From: Eimeria necatrix
Taxonomy: Eukaryota > Apicomplexa > Conoidasida > Eucoccidiorida > Eimeriidae
NCBI RefSeq assembly: GCF_000499385.1
Contig: NW_013654536.1
Coordinates: 1 to 64,000, forward strand
Reading direction: 5' to 3'
DNA: 64,000 bases
Shown: positions 1-13,200 of the stretch, piece after piece
How positions within the stretch are numbered: the stretch's first letter is position 1
How the letters are laid out: every line of letters starts with the position of its first letter
Program-made: the position numbers and the translations under genes
The notes under the pieces: generated by a model
The model's database searches: none
The model's input: the letters and a program-made list of their open reading frames with translations, nothing else
What the model was told of the DNA's origin: nothing

Positions 1-3000
1 CGGACTCCACTCGAGGGCTGCAGAACGCAGTTCGATGCTCGTAGTGCAGCCATCGCACTAACACCCCGCCACACTTACCGGTACCTGAGGTTCTCCGGCC
101 TCGCTGCTGGTCTGAGCCTTTGGTGCCTTCCTTTCAGACAGCGCTAAGCAGAGGGGACGATCCAGCAACGGTCGCTTAGTCGTGTCTGATTTGGTGGCAA
201 GCCAGCTCTTCGGTTTCCCGAAGCTGATGACTTGAATGCAATCTCGTTAAGCTGACCGCGACTCAGTTCAGCGCCGTGGTGACGCACATAAGTCCGACAG
301 TCGATGCTGCATTGTCTGTTCGGCAAGCGAGCTGTACTGTGTGGAGTGAATGATTCTATAGGGAAGAAAGTATGAATAGTACAAGTCTCGTTCGTCTGAA
401 GGGCAGGCATTTCTGTCCGAATGCTGCAAGTACAACCAGACTCTGAAGCAGCGTTTGTTTCTGGCGTTTGGTCGGAGTGGGCGTGTGGGGATTAAGGGTG
501 TATCCTGGAGTGCAGCGTTTGTGTCGTGCATTTGGGTCACTGTTGTAGGCTTTTGTGTTATGGAAAGACCCCAAAAATGTTTGCGAAATGGTTGACTGGG
601 CTTTTTTTCCTACGCTTGCGCTTGCTGCGAGCTTATTCCAGCTTTAGCTCGTATTTTAACTGCTTCCAATCAGAGCCACCATGCCGAAAAAGCCCCTCTT
701 CAACTGAACGCTTGCTGGTTAACAGAGCAGAAGCTCTCTCTGGGTGGCTGGTTTCACCACAGGGCAAGAAACGAAAAATAAGTGAAACGAAAAAGTTAAG
801 CTATGATCAATTTTTGATCATAGCTTGGCTGACGAAGCTTCAGCCTGCGCCGCTGTAATGAGCAACTCCACGAAATTTAATGCATCGAGAAGGGGCTGTA
901 GCCTTCAGAGAGGCAACGGCATTTTTGGGAAGTGTAGCAATTGCAGAGAGGTGGAAGTCCTGGAAATTAGGACTACTATATGTTGTGAGAGCCCACACAC
1001 TCAATTGGAGGAAAGGCTATTGCAGGGGAGCGCCACCGAGAAGCTGATACACGTAGCGCGGGGTTGCCCATTAACTGAAAGCTGTAGTTCCCGCTCTAGG
1101 AAGCCCTGCGTAGGCTGCAAGGGATGCTCAACACTCAGATGCCTGGGAAAAGCTCGTTTTAGGGTTGGGAGAACGGCTCCTCACGGACTCAGAGAGAGAT
1201 AGGAGAGGTGAATAGTATCGAGATTGAAGATCTATGCAATGTGCGGGATTCAGCAACAACGCAGAGTCTTTTCCTGACGAACGGCTGCCAAAAATAACAG
1301 AGTTCAGTGTTAAGCGAGGCAATATAGTTCTCTGTTACGAGCACTCACTCGCCATCCCAACAGAGGGCGAGCGCTGCTCCGTGGGCAGGGAAAAACGCTC
1401 GCTGGCCGGGGTGCGTAAATTGTTCTTTTTCTGCTACCTCGCACACTTATTACTTTCAATGCAGCACCAAGATGTGGAATGCACTGCCACTAAGGAAGAT
1501 CTGAGAGGACTCGAGAAGCAACTGGTGTGAAACGCAGCTAAACATGCGGTCAGAAACTGGGTCAAGTGCTCAAAGTATTCACTTTGATTGCTTGCGGACG
1601 ACAACACAAAAGCTTGCAGGTGCATCCCGAGCTCAAAGTACAAGATCAAAACGCATCGCTTCAACGACGGCGCGTCTGTGGGCTGCGTAAGCGTGGCAGT
1701 ATTTCCCCACCCAAACCGAAATGGCTTGCGGGGCACGCAAAAATTCCAACGTGGCCCACGACGAAGAGCTACTGCCCCAGTTAAGATTTTAATAGCTGCT
1801 TGATCGCAAACGCTGGCCGTCCGACTTCTGCCGCACCACCGCCCTGTGCCTTCATCAAACACCTACTGTCTGCGCAGCACCGGGCAATATCTGCACAAGA
1901 GGACACGACCACTAATTCACAGAAAAAAGGTCCCCAGACCACTTGAGTAGGATTAGCCTGCACAGAAGCGGCTGGTACAATGACTAAAGCGCCACACTGG
2001 ACGTGGCATTACCTTGTTTGGCTGTGCATGCGCGCTCTACTCGAGTTTGAGAAAATGCGTTTGAGCCGTGGAAACCCATGCTCATTGTTCCGTATCCGTG
2101 CTTCAACACGCCCCGCCGTTCTCAGTTGATATTGAAACTTGGGTTAACAAAGGAGCCTTTAGCTTTCCGTTGATGTGAGCGTTGATTACTACGTGTAGCT
2201 AGCCGTGGGTCACTGGTAAGAAACGCGAAGACTGGTTCATACTGCGTCATTTAAACGCATTTCTCCTTCATGTCTCCTGTAATTATCTCCTTTCTATCTT
2301 TGGTGCTGTGTAGCTCTAATTTTGTGCAAAACTCCGGCGGTATTGCCGCAACTGCAACACTCTATTTTGTTCTCGGGCTTCCGTTGAAGAAGGGAGCATC
2401 TCCCCATGGCCGTGACGCCCACAACGGAAGCCTTGGAGTCTTATGCAAACAAGCTTTGCCGCACAAGAACAGCAGTTTTGTGAAATATCTCGGGGGGGTA
2501 TCAGCAACTTGCAAAACGACAGCATCCGCGTTTCTTGGAAGGACGGCGAATCCATCCTGAAGTAGACGAGTAGTCATAGCAGCGGCACTAGAAATTGGAG
2601 TACAAGGCCTGAAAAACGGCTGTGTATTGGAAGCAGTGCTATGGGAGTGGAAGAATTTGCGATAGTGGGCAGTAATTAAAAATTTTGGAGGCTGGAACGT
2701 GCGAGCGCCGAAGAACTTGCGCAAATATGCGTTCTCCACAGAGTCCCCAGAGAGATCAATTAAAAGATATAAAGGCTGAGTGTAATATTTCATTTTTTGT
2801 GCGGGCGGGGTCTTTCAGAACTAGCAGAACAGGGAATTCTCCATGTGTGGTCACATGCGAATCACAGAGTGTGAAAGTCGATAAGATCGCCGATCACTAG
2901 TACCCGCTGTTCCTTGTTTCTACCGGATCCATGCCCGTTCCAATGAAAACCTGAAGAAAGGCTCAGTTTTCTTAAATAGGTTTTTTTACTGCTTTCTTTG

Positions 3001-3553
3001 ACCCTTTACGCTGAAACTCGAACACTTCGTGGTTCTGGGCTCCATGGTGGGGCCCGAAAGAGGCCACTGCCTCCAACAAGAAACGTTTCGTCTGTGCGCT
3101 GCCTTCTGTTGTAAACAATAATGCAGTTCAAAAGGTCTCGACATGCGTAATCGGCGTTGCACTGTGGGTTTCTGAGGATGGAGTTCGTGATTGGGGATGA
3201 AACCGGACTATGCAAGGAACTATCTTGGCTCTCCAACGAGACACGTCGCACTCGCATCATCAAAAAAGCAAAGCAGAGCCGTTCTCTGGGCGTCACAACA
3301 TTATGCTGGTCAGGGACTCCAAGGTAAGCAGGTACAAGCAGGTAGTTTCCCGGGTGCAACTGGACTGGTGTTGCTTCTTCATTGTTTGAAGAGCAGAACT
3401 TAAAAGTGCTTGCTAAGTTAGGATTTTGTATGTACATTGAGTCTCATTTAGCGGCTAATTGTGTAGTGACTCCGATCAGCAGAGACAGTCAGCGTGAAGC
3501 AGCGTCAAACTAAGGAAACTTCGCCCCTGCTTCCCTTTGTGCACTGTGTGCGC
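1..3553. other. No supported gene (left flank)
   Basis: Short open frames occur on both strands, but none shows a family motif, a convincing splice-linked extension or a clear coding pattern. The best candidates are a 96-codon plus-strand frame at 2270-2560 with a hydrophobic start and the antisense frame across 2362-2793. They overlap each other, so at most one could be real. The only clear structural element is the double hairpin at 798-845. The right part presumably holds the promoter and 5' leader of the WD40 gene at 3554. Confidence 0.5.
798..845. repeat. Double hairpin (perfect 13-bp inverted repeat plus adjacent stem)
   Basis: AAGCTATGATCAA at 798-810 is followed by a TTT loop and its exact reverse complement TTGATCATAGCTT at 814-826. 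Directly next to it, GGCTGA at 827-832 pairs with TCAGCC at 840-845. In RNA or single-stranded DNA this would form two adjacent stem-loops. No gene overlaps it convincingly, and its function is unknown. Confidence 0.7.
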
Positions 3554-5729
3554 ATGCGCAGCGGCAATGAGGTGTCAGAGATTGCAGTTGGGCGTACGTG
3601 TGGCTCCGTTGAAGCGTTTGCCACATCTGATGTTGTATGTGAGGCTGCAGTGCCTGCCACAGCGAGCTTGGGGGAAAGCACTCTGGATGAGCCTTTGCGG
3701 TCATTCCAGCTGCCGTCAGCGCCTGTACACATTTCAATGATAAGCCCAGAGGCGGTGCGCGCCCATACACGGTCGCTTTTGTGCAAATCATGGTTAGGAA
3801 GTGGTGTAACAGCTGGCGAAGCTTCTCTGCGGACTGCGTTGCTTTCAGCAGCAACAGGTGATGCAGCTAGTGCTGCAGGTGACCCATCCTGCAGCAGTAG
3901 TTCAAGACTCTTGCTTGCCGTAGGCGAGGAAGGTCACGCCTGCGTAGTGGAGTGGGAGGGAATTTATAACGTGCGTCTTGTTGAGAAGCCAAATGAGTCA
4001 GCGCAACAATGCGCACCAGAACATGAGGTCGTCGATAGGGAGGAAATGGAAGTCGGCGTAAAGTTTCTTCCGATCGGGAAAAAAACCAACGATGGCGCTT
4101 CTCCTGTGCAAGAGGCAATAGTGGACACTCCTTCTTGGTGCAGGGCTGCGTATAAGCTTCCAGGTCCAATTGCGGCGGCCAGCACTAATCCTTTGTGTCA
4201 CAGTCTGTTGGCTTTTGGGGGGAGGGAGAATGATGCGAAAGTTGTGGATTTAGACTATGGAAAGCTTTTGTGGTCGGCAAAAAACGTGAAGGCCAGTTTT
4301 CTTGGCCTTCGGTGCCAGGTGGCGATTACTCAAATTGATTGGCTGCTGCCGATTCACCCCATGGTAATAGCTGTGGGAACTGCGAAAGGCGCACTGCGTT
4401 TCTATGATTTGCGATGCCAGCGCAGGCCAGTGCTAGAGGTGTGTGAAGCCACACAGGAAAGAAGGCCTGTGACAGCCCTGTGTGTCCGCCCGACAGCTGA
4501 GGTACTGCAAACTAAGACACACATGAGGGTCGCTTTAGCAAGAGCTGCAGAGTCTTCAGCGGTTTCTGTTTGCCGCGATGTTGCGATGGAAGGTTTGTCA
4601 TCAAAAGGTTTTGACAAAGACGGTCAATTTTCTAAATGTAAGGGGCCTCCTGAAGACCAGAAAGGCCCCAGTTGCGATGCCACCACAGCAGCTGATACAG
4701 CACAAGAAGTGCTCTCACGTTGTAGTGGCAAGGACACCGCCACCGTATACTACGCAGACTCATATGGGATGATCTACGGCATAAGGGTGCAGGGTGGCTC
4801 AGCCTTGCTGCGTCTTGCTGACAAAACGCTTCCTAAGTATAATCCATCGTCGTATCGGTCTCTCAGTGATCAGCCTCACGCATATCACTCTGCCGAAGTA
4901 AAGCGGAAGCTCATTTCTGCAATGTTGGATAAACAAAGAGGAAAGCTGACCTCTAGGAAAAATGATCATCCAGTTTCAGCCGCTGCTTGCAGCGACTTGC
5001 AACTTGCCGCAGTTTCAGTGGGAGGATACAAAGAAGCTATGGGGGCTATTGTCGGTGAGTGCTGCTTTCCTTTTTTGCTCAGTAGGCACATCAAAAATTT
5101 CACGGAGCCTCCAGGATTTCATTTTCGGTAGCATGTTTTTTCTTCCTCACAGGCTTAGGACTGGATCCAGCTGGGGAGTTTCTTGTGGCTGTGGGCTTGG
5201 GGCGCTATGCATACGTTTTTGATGCAAAGTCCCGGAAGCTACGCGAAAAGGTGAGGATTCTGACCTGTTTGGCGGCCTCATGTGTGGTTGATGCACATAG
5301 AAGTCAAAAGGTGAGTCTCTGCATGGACAGTCTAGTTGCTTTTTGTTGCAGGTTTTTCTGAAGCAAAAGCTTACCTGTCTTTTGTCTGGAGGCGGAGTAG
5401 GGGCTGGAGGAGTCAAGCGCTGTACGGCTACGAAAGGCAGTACACACACAAAACAGGAAAGTGGCAGCAGCTCAGATCTCAACAGTTCCGGTGAGGAGCA
5501 AGGCAGCGAATGTGATAGCTCCCTTGCTTCTGAAGCGGCAACTGATGATGAGACAGAAAGTAGCCGACGCCCTGTTGAAGCTGCGGGTGAGCCCTGCGTG
5601 CTCTCAACAAGCTCAGATGATGAACAGTTGAGGTGCACGGCCTCAGGTTCTCAAGTGCACAGGCGCACACAACGTAGCATGCCGAAAAAGCGAAAGCGCT
5701 CTACTCATGAAGGGGGCGCTGCACGTTGA
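3554..5729 (+). CDS. WDR74/NSA1-like WD40 ribosome-biogenesis protein
   Basis: Three exons, 3554-5054, 5153-5250 and 5352-5729, give about 658 residues. Introns are GT-AG and phases 1 and 0 match. The start is the first ATG in the long frame; the frame is open upstream to a GTG at 3494, so a further 5' exon is possible. The beta-propeller core carries the WDR74/Nsa1 signature: FGGRENDAKVVDLD, then a SAKNVKASFLGLR stretch, then GTAKGALRFYDLR. The second exon reads LGLDPAGEFLVAVGLGRY, a late propeller blade. The third begins VFLKQKLTCLL, continues into a Ser/Glu-rich acidic tail and ends with PKKRKR, a classical nuclear localisation signal. In yeast and human the family is nucleolar and acts in 60S pre-ribosome maturation (Nsa1 particle, with the AAA ATPase Rix7/NVL). 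Inserts between blades are long, as is common in coccidia. Confidence 0.85.
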
Positions 5730-8700
5730 TAAGCGGCGTGCTTCGAAAAATCATAAATCTGCCCCAGACAATGCGGCGTGGCAATGCTCGCTTTGAGTGG
5801 TTCCGCCTGTAAGCTGCTAACAAGTGGTCTGTAGTCACCATGAAAATTTGCAAAAGATTATTAGCTGCGTTTCAGCAACTAGTCTTCTTGGGGGCCGTTT
5901 ATTAGCACTTGATTCAGTGAGAGCAAATGAGCGTACGCCTAAATAGGGGTACTTGGAACTATGTGTAGCGTTAGGAACTAAGCGCTGGCCACCATGCAAA
6001 TTAGCCACTCGTTGAGTGAGTGAACATCACCACAAACAGCTACATGCAGCGGAATGCTCCCAGAAGAATGCGAGCTTGCTTCTATCTGAACGGAGGAAGA
6101 TGCTGAACGCCCTCATGCAGTGAGCCTCGACTGCTATATGGAGCCGCTGCAAATCAACCACGCCAAATTCGGGCACGGAAGCGTGCATTGGAAGTTAGGT
6201 CTGAGCTGTGTTTGGGCTCAGGAATCGCCTTAGTTGTAAGTAAAAAGCGTCTCTGTACGTGCTGCAGGGAGCATTTATCTGCCGTTTAAGGTGCTTGTCA
6301 GATTCCATGACTGTTGGCCGCACTGCCTGCTTTGTTGAGTGCGCTATACGGACGAAATTTTGGCAGCGCAGGGTGTCCTCCCGTATTATCAACTGCTGCT
6401 CCAGTGGCATTTTTGCGCTGTAAAGAAGGTGCGTAGCCTTTCTGTTGTGGGTTGATACACGCCTTCGGGTTCCCAATAAGGCTCCAGAACGCCAATTGTA
6501 CAATGTTATACTGCGCAGCTTATCGGCGAGGCGAACAGTACAGTGTAAGTGCACTGCGAGTCCCTCTCCTCATGACAACACTTCATGGGCCGCTTCGAGC
6601 ACACCTTTCCCCTTCTGCCTACGCTTGGTAGGAGCTGAGTAGCATCTAACGGTCACATAATGGCTGCCCCTCGAGCACGTACAGAGATCCCCTTCTAATT
6701 AGGGGCAACTTACATGCCTTCCTGAGACCAGGGTACTCCTGCACGTGCCCACAAATCTCAAGCACGTACAACTTAGCCACACTCGAGTAACTGCTGTCAC
6801 GCCCATGCTACGCAGTACACCCCCGGCGCTCGTTAGTTCGACTTTCACATAGCGAATCTTGCTACAATTTTGCCAGACTGTCGAAGAATTCGGGGTGAGT
6901 GTGCAGCTTGGTGTACCCCAACTTTCATTTCGCAGAAAGCTGTTGACTGCCCACTAGCCGCTCCAGATGTTGTCTCGGCGCCAGACTGCATCCCTCCGCG
7001 GCCGGCTTAAGGGTCTTTTCCACGCCGTTTGTTTGCGCATTCCCTTTAATCTCGCACAGATAAAGGTGTTGGGCTTTCCTGGTACTGCACACAGGGGACC
7101 TGCACTATGTGGGTGTCGCATAGCAATCTCGCCCACCCATTGAGGAAACCGGCATGTTTCAACGCTGCTTCACTTATATCTTGACTGATAGCGAAAGTGC
7201 GCAGTACCCCTTTGCCCGGCTTCATAGTCCCGGCGCATCTCTCTTTGCATGCTAGTGAGCAAAGGAGCATCTGCGGAGGTGGCAGAGGCTTTCAGCACTC
7301 GACAATTAGCCACCACGTTCATTTTCTACTCGCAGGACCTGTCACCTTGCTTTTCAACTTTGATTGCTCGAGCATACATCGGTAAGGAAGTGCGGCCTAC
7401 CCATACAGTATCAAGCAGCTAAGCTGTCTCCCGTTTGTGAAAACTAAGTTGATCGTATGCCAACAGATAAACAATGAACTTGACTGAACGATTTTTTCTC
7501 CCTAATGAGACGCAGTTCTTGTAGCAATACAGGGTCGCTTCGACAGGCGTTCCAGCAGGTAACACGTCAAGAAGCACTACTCGGTGTTTCCTTAATTCAC
7601 CGAATATAGTCTTAGGTGTATTCTAGGCTTCACCGGACTGTAGACACCCTTCAAACAACTTATGCGCACGCGAAATAGAGTGCCACAGCAACTTTTGTTG
7701 GCAACTCAGATTAACTTTTATAGGGCAGTCTTGCTATGGAACACGAGTACAGATACTGAGGTCCCTCTTGCTCCTCATAGTTATGTGTTTCTGCGGATTA
7801 TCACTTTGGATTGAGTCACTGGGAAGTAAATCGCTTGCACCAGATCACGATGATGACCCAACTCTGCACATGCTTGCTATACTGACTCCCTGATTGGCGC
7901 TTTCGCCTGTGTCCTCGCATAAGACGTGTGAGTTACATTGTCCACCTAGTCAAGCAGCAGCCTGTAGCAGCCTGTTTCACACATTTTTGGGATACATGTC
8001 CCTACAGGATATCACACGGTTGCTTTGAAGAGGTCTCTGGTCTTGGTACCTCTGACGGGGTACCTTATTCCCCAGTCTCACTATGCGCAGTCGCGGCAGA
8101 TCTAAGCATGTGATATTCTCGTAGGTTCTCAGCTTAGCAGACGTAAAGCATCGGTCACCCTTTTGTCGTTTAAGCGAATCTAGCGGAAGATGAGACCACG
8201 GGAAATTCATCTCGCAAGGCTGTCTCAAGGGCACTCAGTATAGCATCAGATCACTACCCGTGACGCAGCACAATCAAAGGGCAATAGCTCTTTGTTGGCA
8301 TAGGTGAAAACACAGAGCCTGAGAAGCTGCCGAGCTCTACACCGTAACCGTCGTACATAAGCTGGACAAACAAAACCACAGGAAGCCCCAGTGTTTGTTT
8401 TTGCTTCACTTGTGGCTAGCGGACTCTGCGCGAATGGCTGCAGTCATGCCTATCCTAAGCAGCGAGCCTCAGCCATCATTAGTCTGCACTTTATACAGTA
8501 GTTCTCGCCACAAGTACAGCACGCTCTCAAGTATACCTAATTGTTTGAGATATCGTTTCGTGCTGCCCCTTAATCGGCCTCTGGCGATATGTTTGCGGTT
8601 CACCAGATTCACTAGACGTGGTTCGTGCGCCACCCTTTGATGTTGGTGGTTGAGTCGAGCAAGTGAAACCAACAGTTTGGCTGCGGCCCGCTGAAAGTTA

Positions 8701-10204
8701 CCGTATTTCCATTCCCAATCAAATGTGGAATAGTCATGAATCCATGATGTACGTCTCCACCAGAAGTAGATCTCACCGTCAACGGTTCCAATAGAGCACA
8801 TTTACTTTGTCGTTCCGCTGTCTGGATATTAGTGACGTCAAACTTCCTCTGCTTCCAGCCTTTCCAAGCAGTCGTGGAACCTTAGTCTGTAGCCCTGCAT
8901 ATGGCGTCCTCAGTCTTCAGTCGTGCTACGGGATTCTTGTAAAGTATTACAAGAGGAATTATTTCTTCTGCATAATCAGGCACATTAGCCGTATCACGAT
9001 TCTTCATCACGATTCTGAGTTCCGTGTGTTCGGGGCGTCCGGTGCAGCCCTATACCGAAAAGCTTCCAGTTGCGCAGGTTCATGTGTACCTTCGACACAA
9101 CTCCGCCGTCTTACTTTGTCACTGGTCCCCCATAAGTGCCAACTGAACTCTCAGGAATAAATCCCCGTACGGCCAGTAGCTGTACTTCACGGAGTCCGCT
9201 CGGTGCCTACCTCTGCTTCTGCCTATCTTGAATGCACCCTAAACGCCTGCAAGAATACGCCTATTACCTAGATCGAACAAATCACTTGGGAGGCCAGAAG
9301 TGCTGCACATCCCTTGAGCAGAGCTGAACTTTGTTCCTAGCAACGACGGCGCAGTGTATCTAAGCCCCTACAGGGCCGCTGACAGCCACAAGGAGCACCC
9401 TAACAGATGAAGGCGCAAGTTCCGAGCACTGTCGGTGCTCTTGCTTGCCTTCGTACTATGCCATTTTTGCATCTTGCTCCTTCCTCTTCTATTTCACCTT
9501 CCGAAACCGCTCAGGGCCACCTTGTGTGCGCCGCAGCAGCTTGACGTTAATTCGTAGTGTTACTGTCAACAATGCAAAGGACTAGAATAATTGCGTATCG
9601 CTCCGCAGCAATACAACCTGTCGCAGAAGAACGCTAATCATGGTTACATATCCTCGCAACTAGTGGGAACCTTAGAAGGGCGAAAGAGAACACAAATTGC
9701 TTGCCCTTCGTCGTAGTTAAAGGCCTCATGGAAAAATGCAATTGGGATCCGACATCAAATTATTATCTAAATGATCCTTGGTAGAAGATAGCATTTGTTA
9801 CTTATTCCTACCAAGGAATAAGTGGGTAACTATGAGCTTTTGGCGTCAGCAGCGTTTACAATACTTCACGATATAACGTCGCGTGCCTTAAGGCTTCCGT
9901 GGGTAGCTAACGTGAGTAACACCCGCGATCCCTCGCAACTGCGACAGGTAACGCGTGGCAGAAAATACAGAAGCGGCTGATCACACTCTGGGATCTTGCT
10001 TTCATCTGCAGAAAACCCGCGTTCGCTGACCTTGGAATCTTAACACGCCCACACGGTCGTTCGACTGCAAAAAAGAGAACCGCAAAGATGGAGGCGCACT
10101 TGGCCTCACTCTCCATAAAACTATACGCTGTACCCAGCATTCTGGTGCTGGGGTGAGTCTCGTTGAAGATAGTCACGGCTGCCCTCCTTGGTGGACGCAC
10201 TATG
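5730..10204. other. 4.5-kb stretch with no supported gene
   Basis: Between the tail-to-tail ends of the WD40 gene (+) and the channel gene (-) all open frames are short, carry no recognisable motif and lack consistent splice partners. No tRNA or rRNA was recognised by eye. It contains the overlapping inverted repeats at 9776-9822. It may hold 3' UTRs of both neighbours and non-coding transcripts. Confidence 0.5.
9776..9822. repeat. Overlapping inverted repeats
   Basis: CCTTGGTAG at 9776-9784 is the reverse complement of CTACCAAGG at 9808-9816. CTTATTCC at 9801-9808 is the reverse complement of GGAATAAG at 9815-9822. The two stems share bases, so they are mutually exclusive hairpins. Function unknown; it lies downstream of the channel gene's stop codon. 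Confidence 0.5.
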
Positions 10205-13200
10205 TCACGACGAGTCGAGTTTCGAAGTTGTGCTGTAGCTGTGCCTGATATTCTTTTGGCGAGATAAGGACCGGAGGCACTGCTCAACAGCACACAACTT
10301 TTGCTGGATTTCTAGCTGCACTTGCAGCAGCTGTCGACCTGTAGCCGACCCAACAACTCGACTGCAAGCTTCAGCGAATTCCTTGACTGCAATGACCACA
10401 ACAGAAGGCAAGCAACCTTTCAGCAAGTAAGTTTCCGCACATAAGCACCACAAAAAGGCGTATTCAATTGAACAGTTCGCTTGGAATGTCTTGGAAGAGG
10501 CAGCTACTCGTACGACGATAACGCGCCTACCAGTGACAAACTGTATGCCCCGCTGATGGTACATGCTAAGAACATCGAACGCTTGGTAAAAGGGGATACG
10601 CGCCTCCTGAATCGTAACAGAAAGTGAGAAATGGAATGAGCTTGTTAATTCTACCCGTCCAAGCAGGAAATGAAACGCAAGCGAATGCACGCGTCAGAAA
10701 GATGTGGCCGAAGTGCTGCAGACTTCCCACCTGGAGTGCATTCTGTACGATTGGATTACGAAGGATGTCCATGGGTTGATGCCCTCCGATACGCAAGTAT
10801 TTCAAACACGTGCGAACGCTGATTCCGTCCAAATGGAGGTTATCCGGCACGTGCGCTCGGGCTTGAAGGTTTTCAGAGTCTGTTGCGCCTTCTGTCGATG
10901 GACGAGCCGTGCTGTCTTCGCTGGCAACTCCCGTTAGCTTCCGTTCAAAATAGGCACCCGCCGCACACATCGGCGCTCTGGGGCTCTGCAATGCAGAAGC
11001 CGCCGACTGCGTGGCCATGCTACTGCTGGCAGCAGCGTGGCGCCAAGGGGCTAGAGTTTCGCCTTCTCTAAGATGTGTAGTAATGATGTAATCTTGTCCT
11101 GAGTCTGCGCATGCAGAGCCGCTTGTTGCATGATCCGAATTCGCATAGGTGAAGGTACTGCCTTGAGACGATAACGTTGATACTGATACTGCAGGCCTCA
11201 TGCAGACGAGAAACGATGTCTTCTCGAAGGCTGACAACAAAAGTTTCTCGTTCTGAATATCTTTCTCCAAGTCATCCTTGTAGTTCGCCTCTTTTAGAAG
11301 CCGATTAGACATGTCCACATAGGCGTCGAGAATGATGCCTAGCATTACAACGGCAAAAATAAAAGTAAGATGGCGAATGAGTACTACCCTGTTATCCTCT
11401 GCGCTGCTTCTAAAACACTGCACTACTTTCAAGGAGTAATGCTCGTCAGGCTTGTCCATTTGAAACCCGGCTTGTATGCATGCGCTCAGCTGCTCACCTG
11501 TGACAATGTTCAGTAGGGTGAGCGTCGTGAAGCATATATACGCCACGAAGAAAATACGGCTAAAAGGATGTTTTTCAGCAGTTGCTGTAGCCACATTGTT
11601 CCAGCCTGCATATCATTTCAAAGCGCACCACACTTCTGCCGTTAAACAAGCCAAGCTGGCGAGCAGCAACTACCTTGGCTAGCATTCTCGTCACTGCCGC
11701 TCCCAGCAAGACTGTCACCGCAAAGGTCCCCAGCCGTGTAGACTCGCCTTCAAGAGTCAGCACCGTGAAAAGAGTGAACATGGACAGCACCAAGTTTCCC
11801 CATAGCAGGCGCATCTCTGCGTCATCTTCATCCTGAGATTATGAATGCAAGCACACTGTAGAAGCACTAACTGTATAGAGCTTCTTCAGCTACCCTTCGC
11901 GCCCTTCGTAGACACACAGGCGCCTTGCAATCTCCCCTTCCCTAGCTTTGCCTATACGCGCTTAATGACTCTTCTGTAGTTTGCTATCAACCGAATCAAA
12001 AGCTTCCCCAGGCGTCTGGAGGATGAAATTCGAGAAAGCCACGCACATAATAGGCCCAGGTACAGAAGATCGCACACGTGTAGATGACGACCAATACGAA
12101 CAACGCTGTCCATAAGAGGGACCGGAGGCTGTGAAGGATGCCTGAAACGAGCATCCAAAACACCACACAAGCAAATAGCATTGAGCAGATAAATGCACAG
12201 TAAGGCATATGCATGAGGGTAAGCGAATGCAGCAATTGCATTCATGTCGCGAAACTTACTTCTCGTAAGGAAAAACAGCTCTTTGCAGGAGAAGGCGAGG
12301 CGGTATATGCGCGCGAGCTGCACTGTGTCCAGAGCCTGAAATTAACAGCCATCAAGAAGCAACAGAGCCAATCTCCTGTCTCCACTAGTCTCAAAGGGGC
12401 CTCCTACCTTCGTAACAAATAGTGTCGCTCTCGAGGTGTAGAATAGCCTGCAGGCTATCTTATTCAGAGGCGTGCATATCTTCTGAGCTACGCATAGCAT
12501 GGCAAGATTTGCAGGACAAATTCCCGAGCAGTGGTAGCATAGGTCTGCAGTACTCACTACGAGGGCGATTTGAACGTCTCCGACTATGAACTCATTAGCT
12601 ATACCAATTTTCCATTCCAAAGAATCTGGATCGAAGATGCGCATCCCTAAGCCGCAAACGTTTGTTAGGATGCAGACGCGAAGAAAAATGGCAGACAGTC
12701 CCACCAGCTGTAGGAACGTGTCAAACAGACACTGCCGGTCTTGCGAAAACCGTTTGAGCCCCATTGCGCGGGCACGTAGAGCCGTTTCGCATGAGAAGAA
12801 ACACCAAAACAACACGTCCGCGCAAAACAAGCATATAAATGCAGTCTGCAGGCACAAAAACAAAATCCGACACGAGAGAAGAACATGAGGCAGTAACGGC
12901 ATAATCTATGTGCAACATAGAGATCTACAACGGAAGGGAACTGTTCACACGCTGGAACTCACCTTTCTGGCTGGGGGGAAATATGTGCTAATTCCATATT
13001 TCAACGCAGCAAGCACCACAACAAATGTCACTAGCAGTCGAAAAGACGATAAGGCGATGCGTGATTCCTGAGAGCTCCAACAGGGGCAAAAGATATCGCC
13101 ACGCCTCACTGCATCTAAACTTATGCTAATTAGCGCCTAAACTGCACCAGGTCCTATGCCGCGTGCTCCTCATTTAGCAAGCACAGCAAAATCTGTAAAC

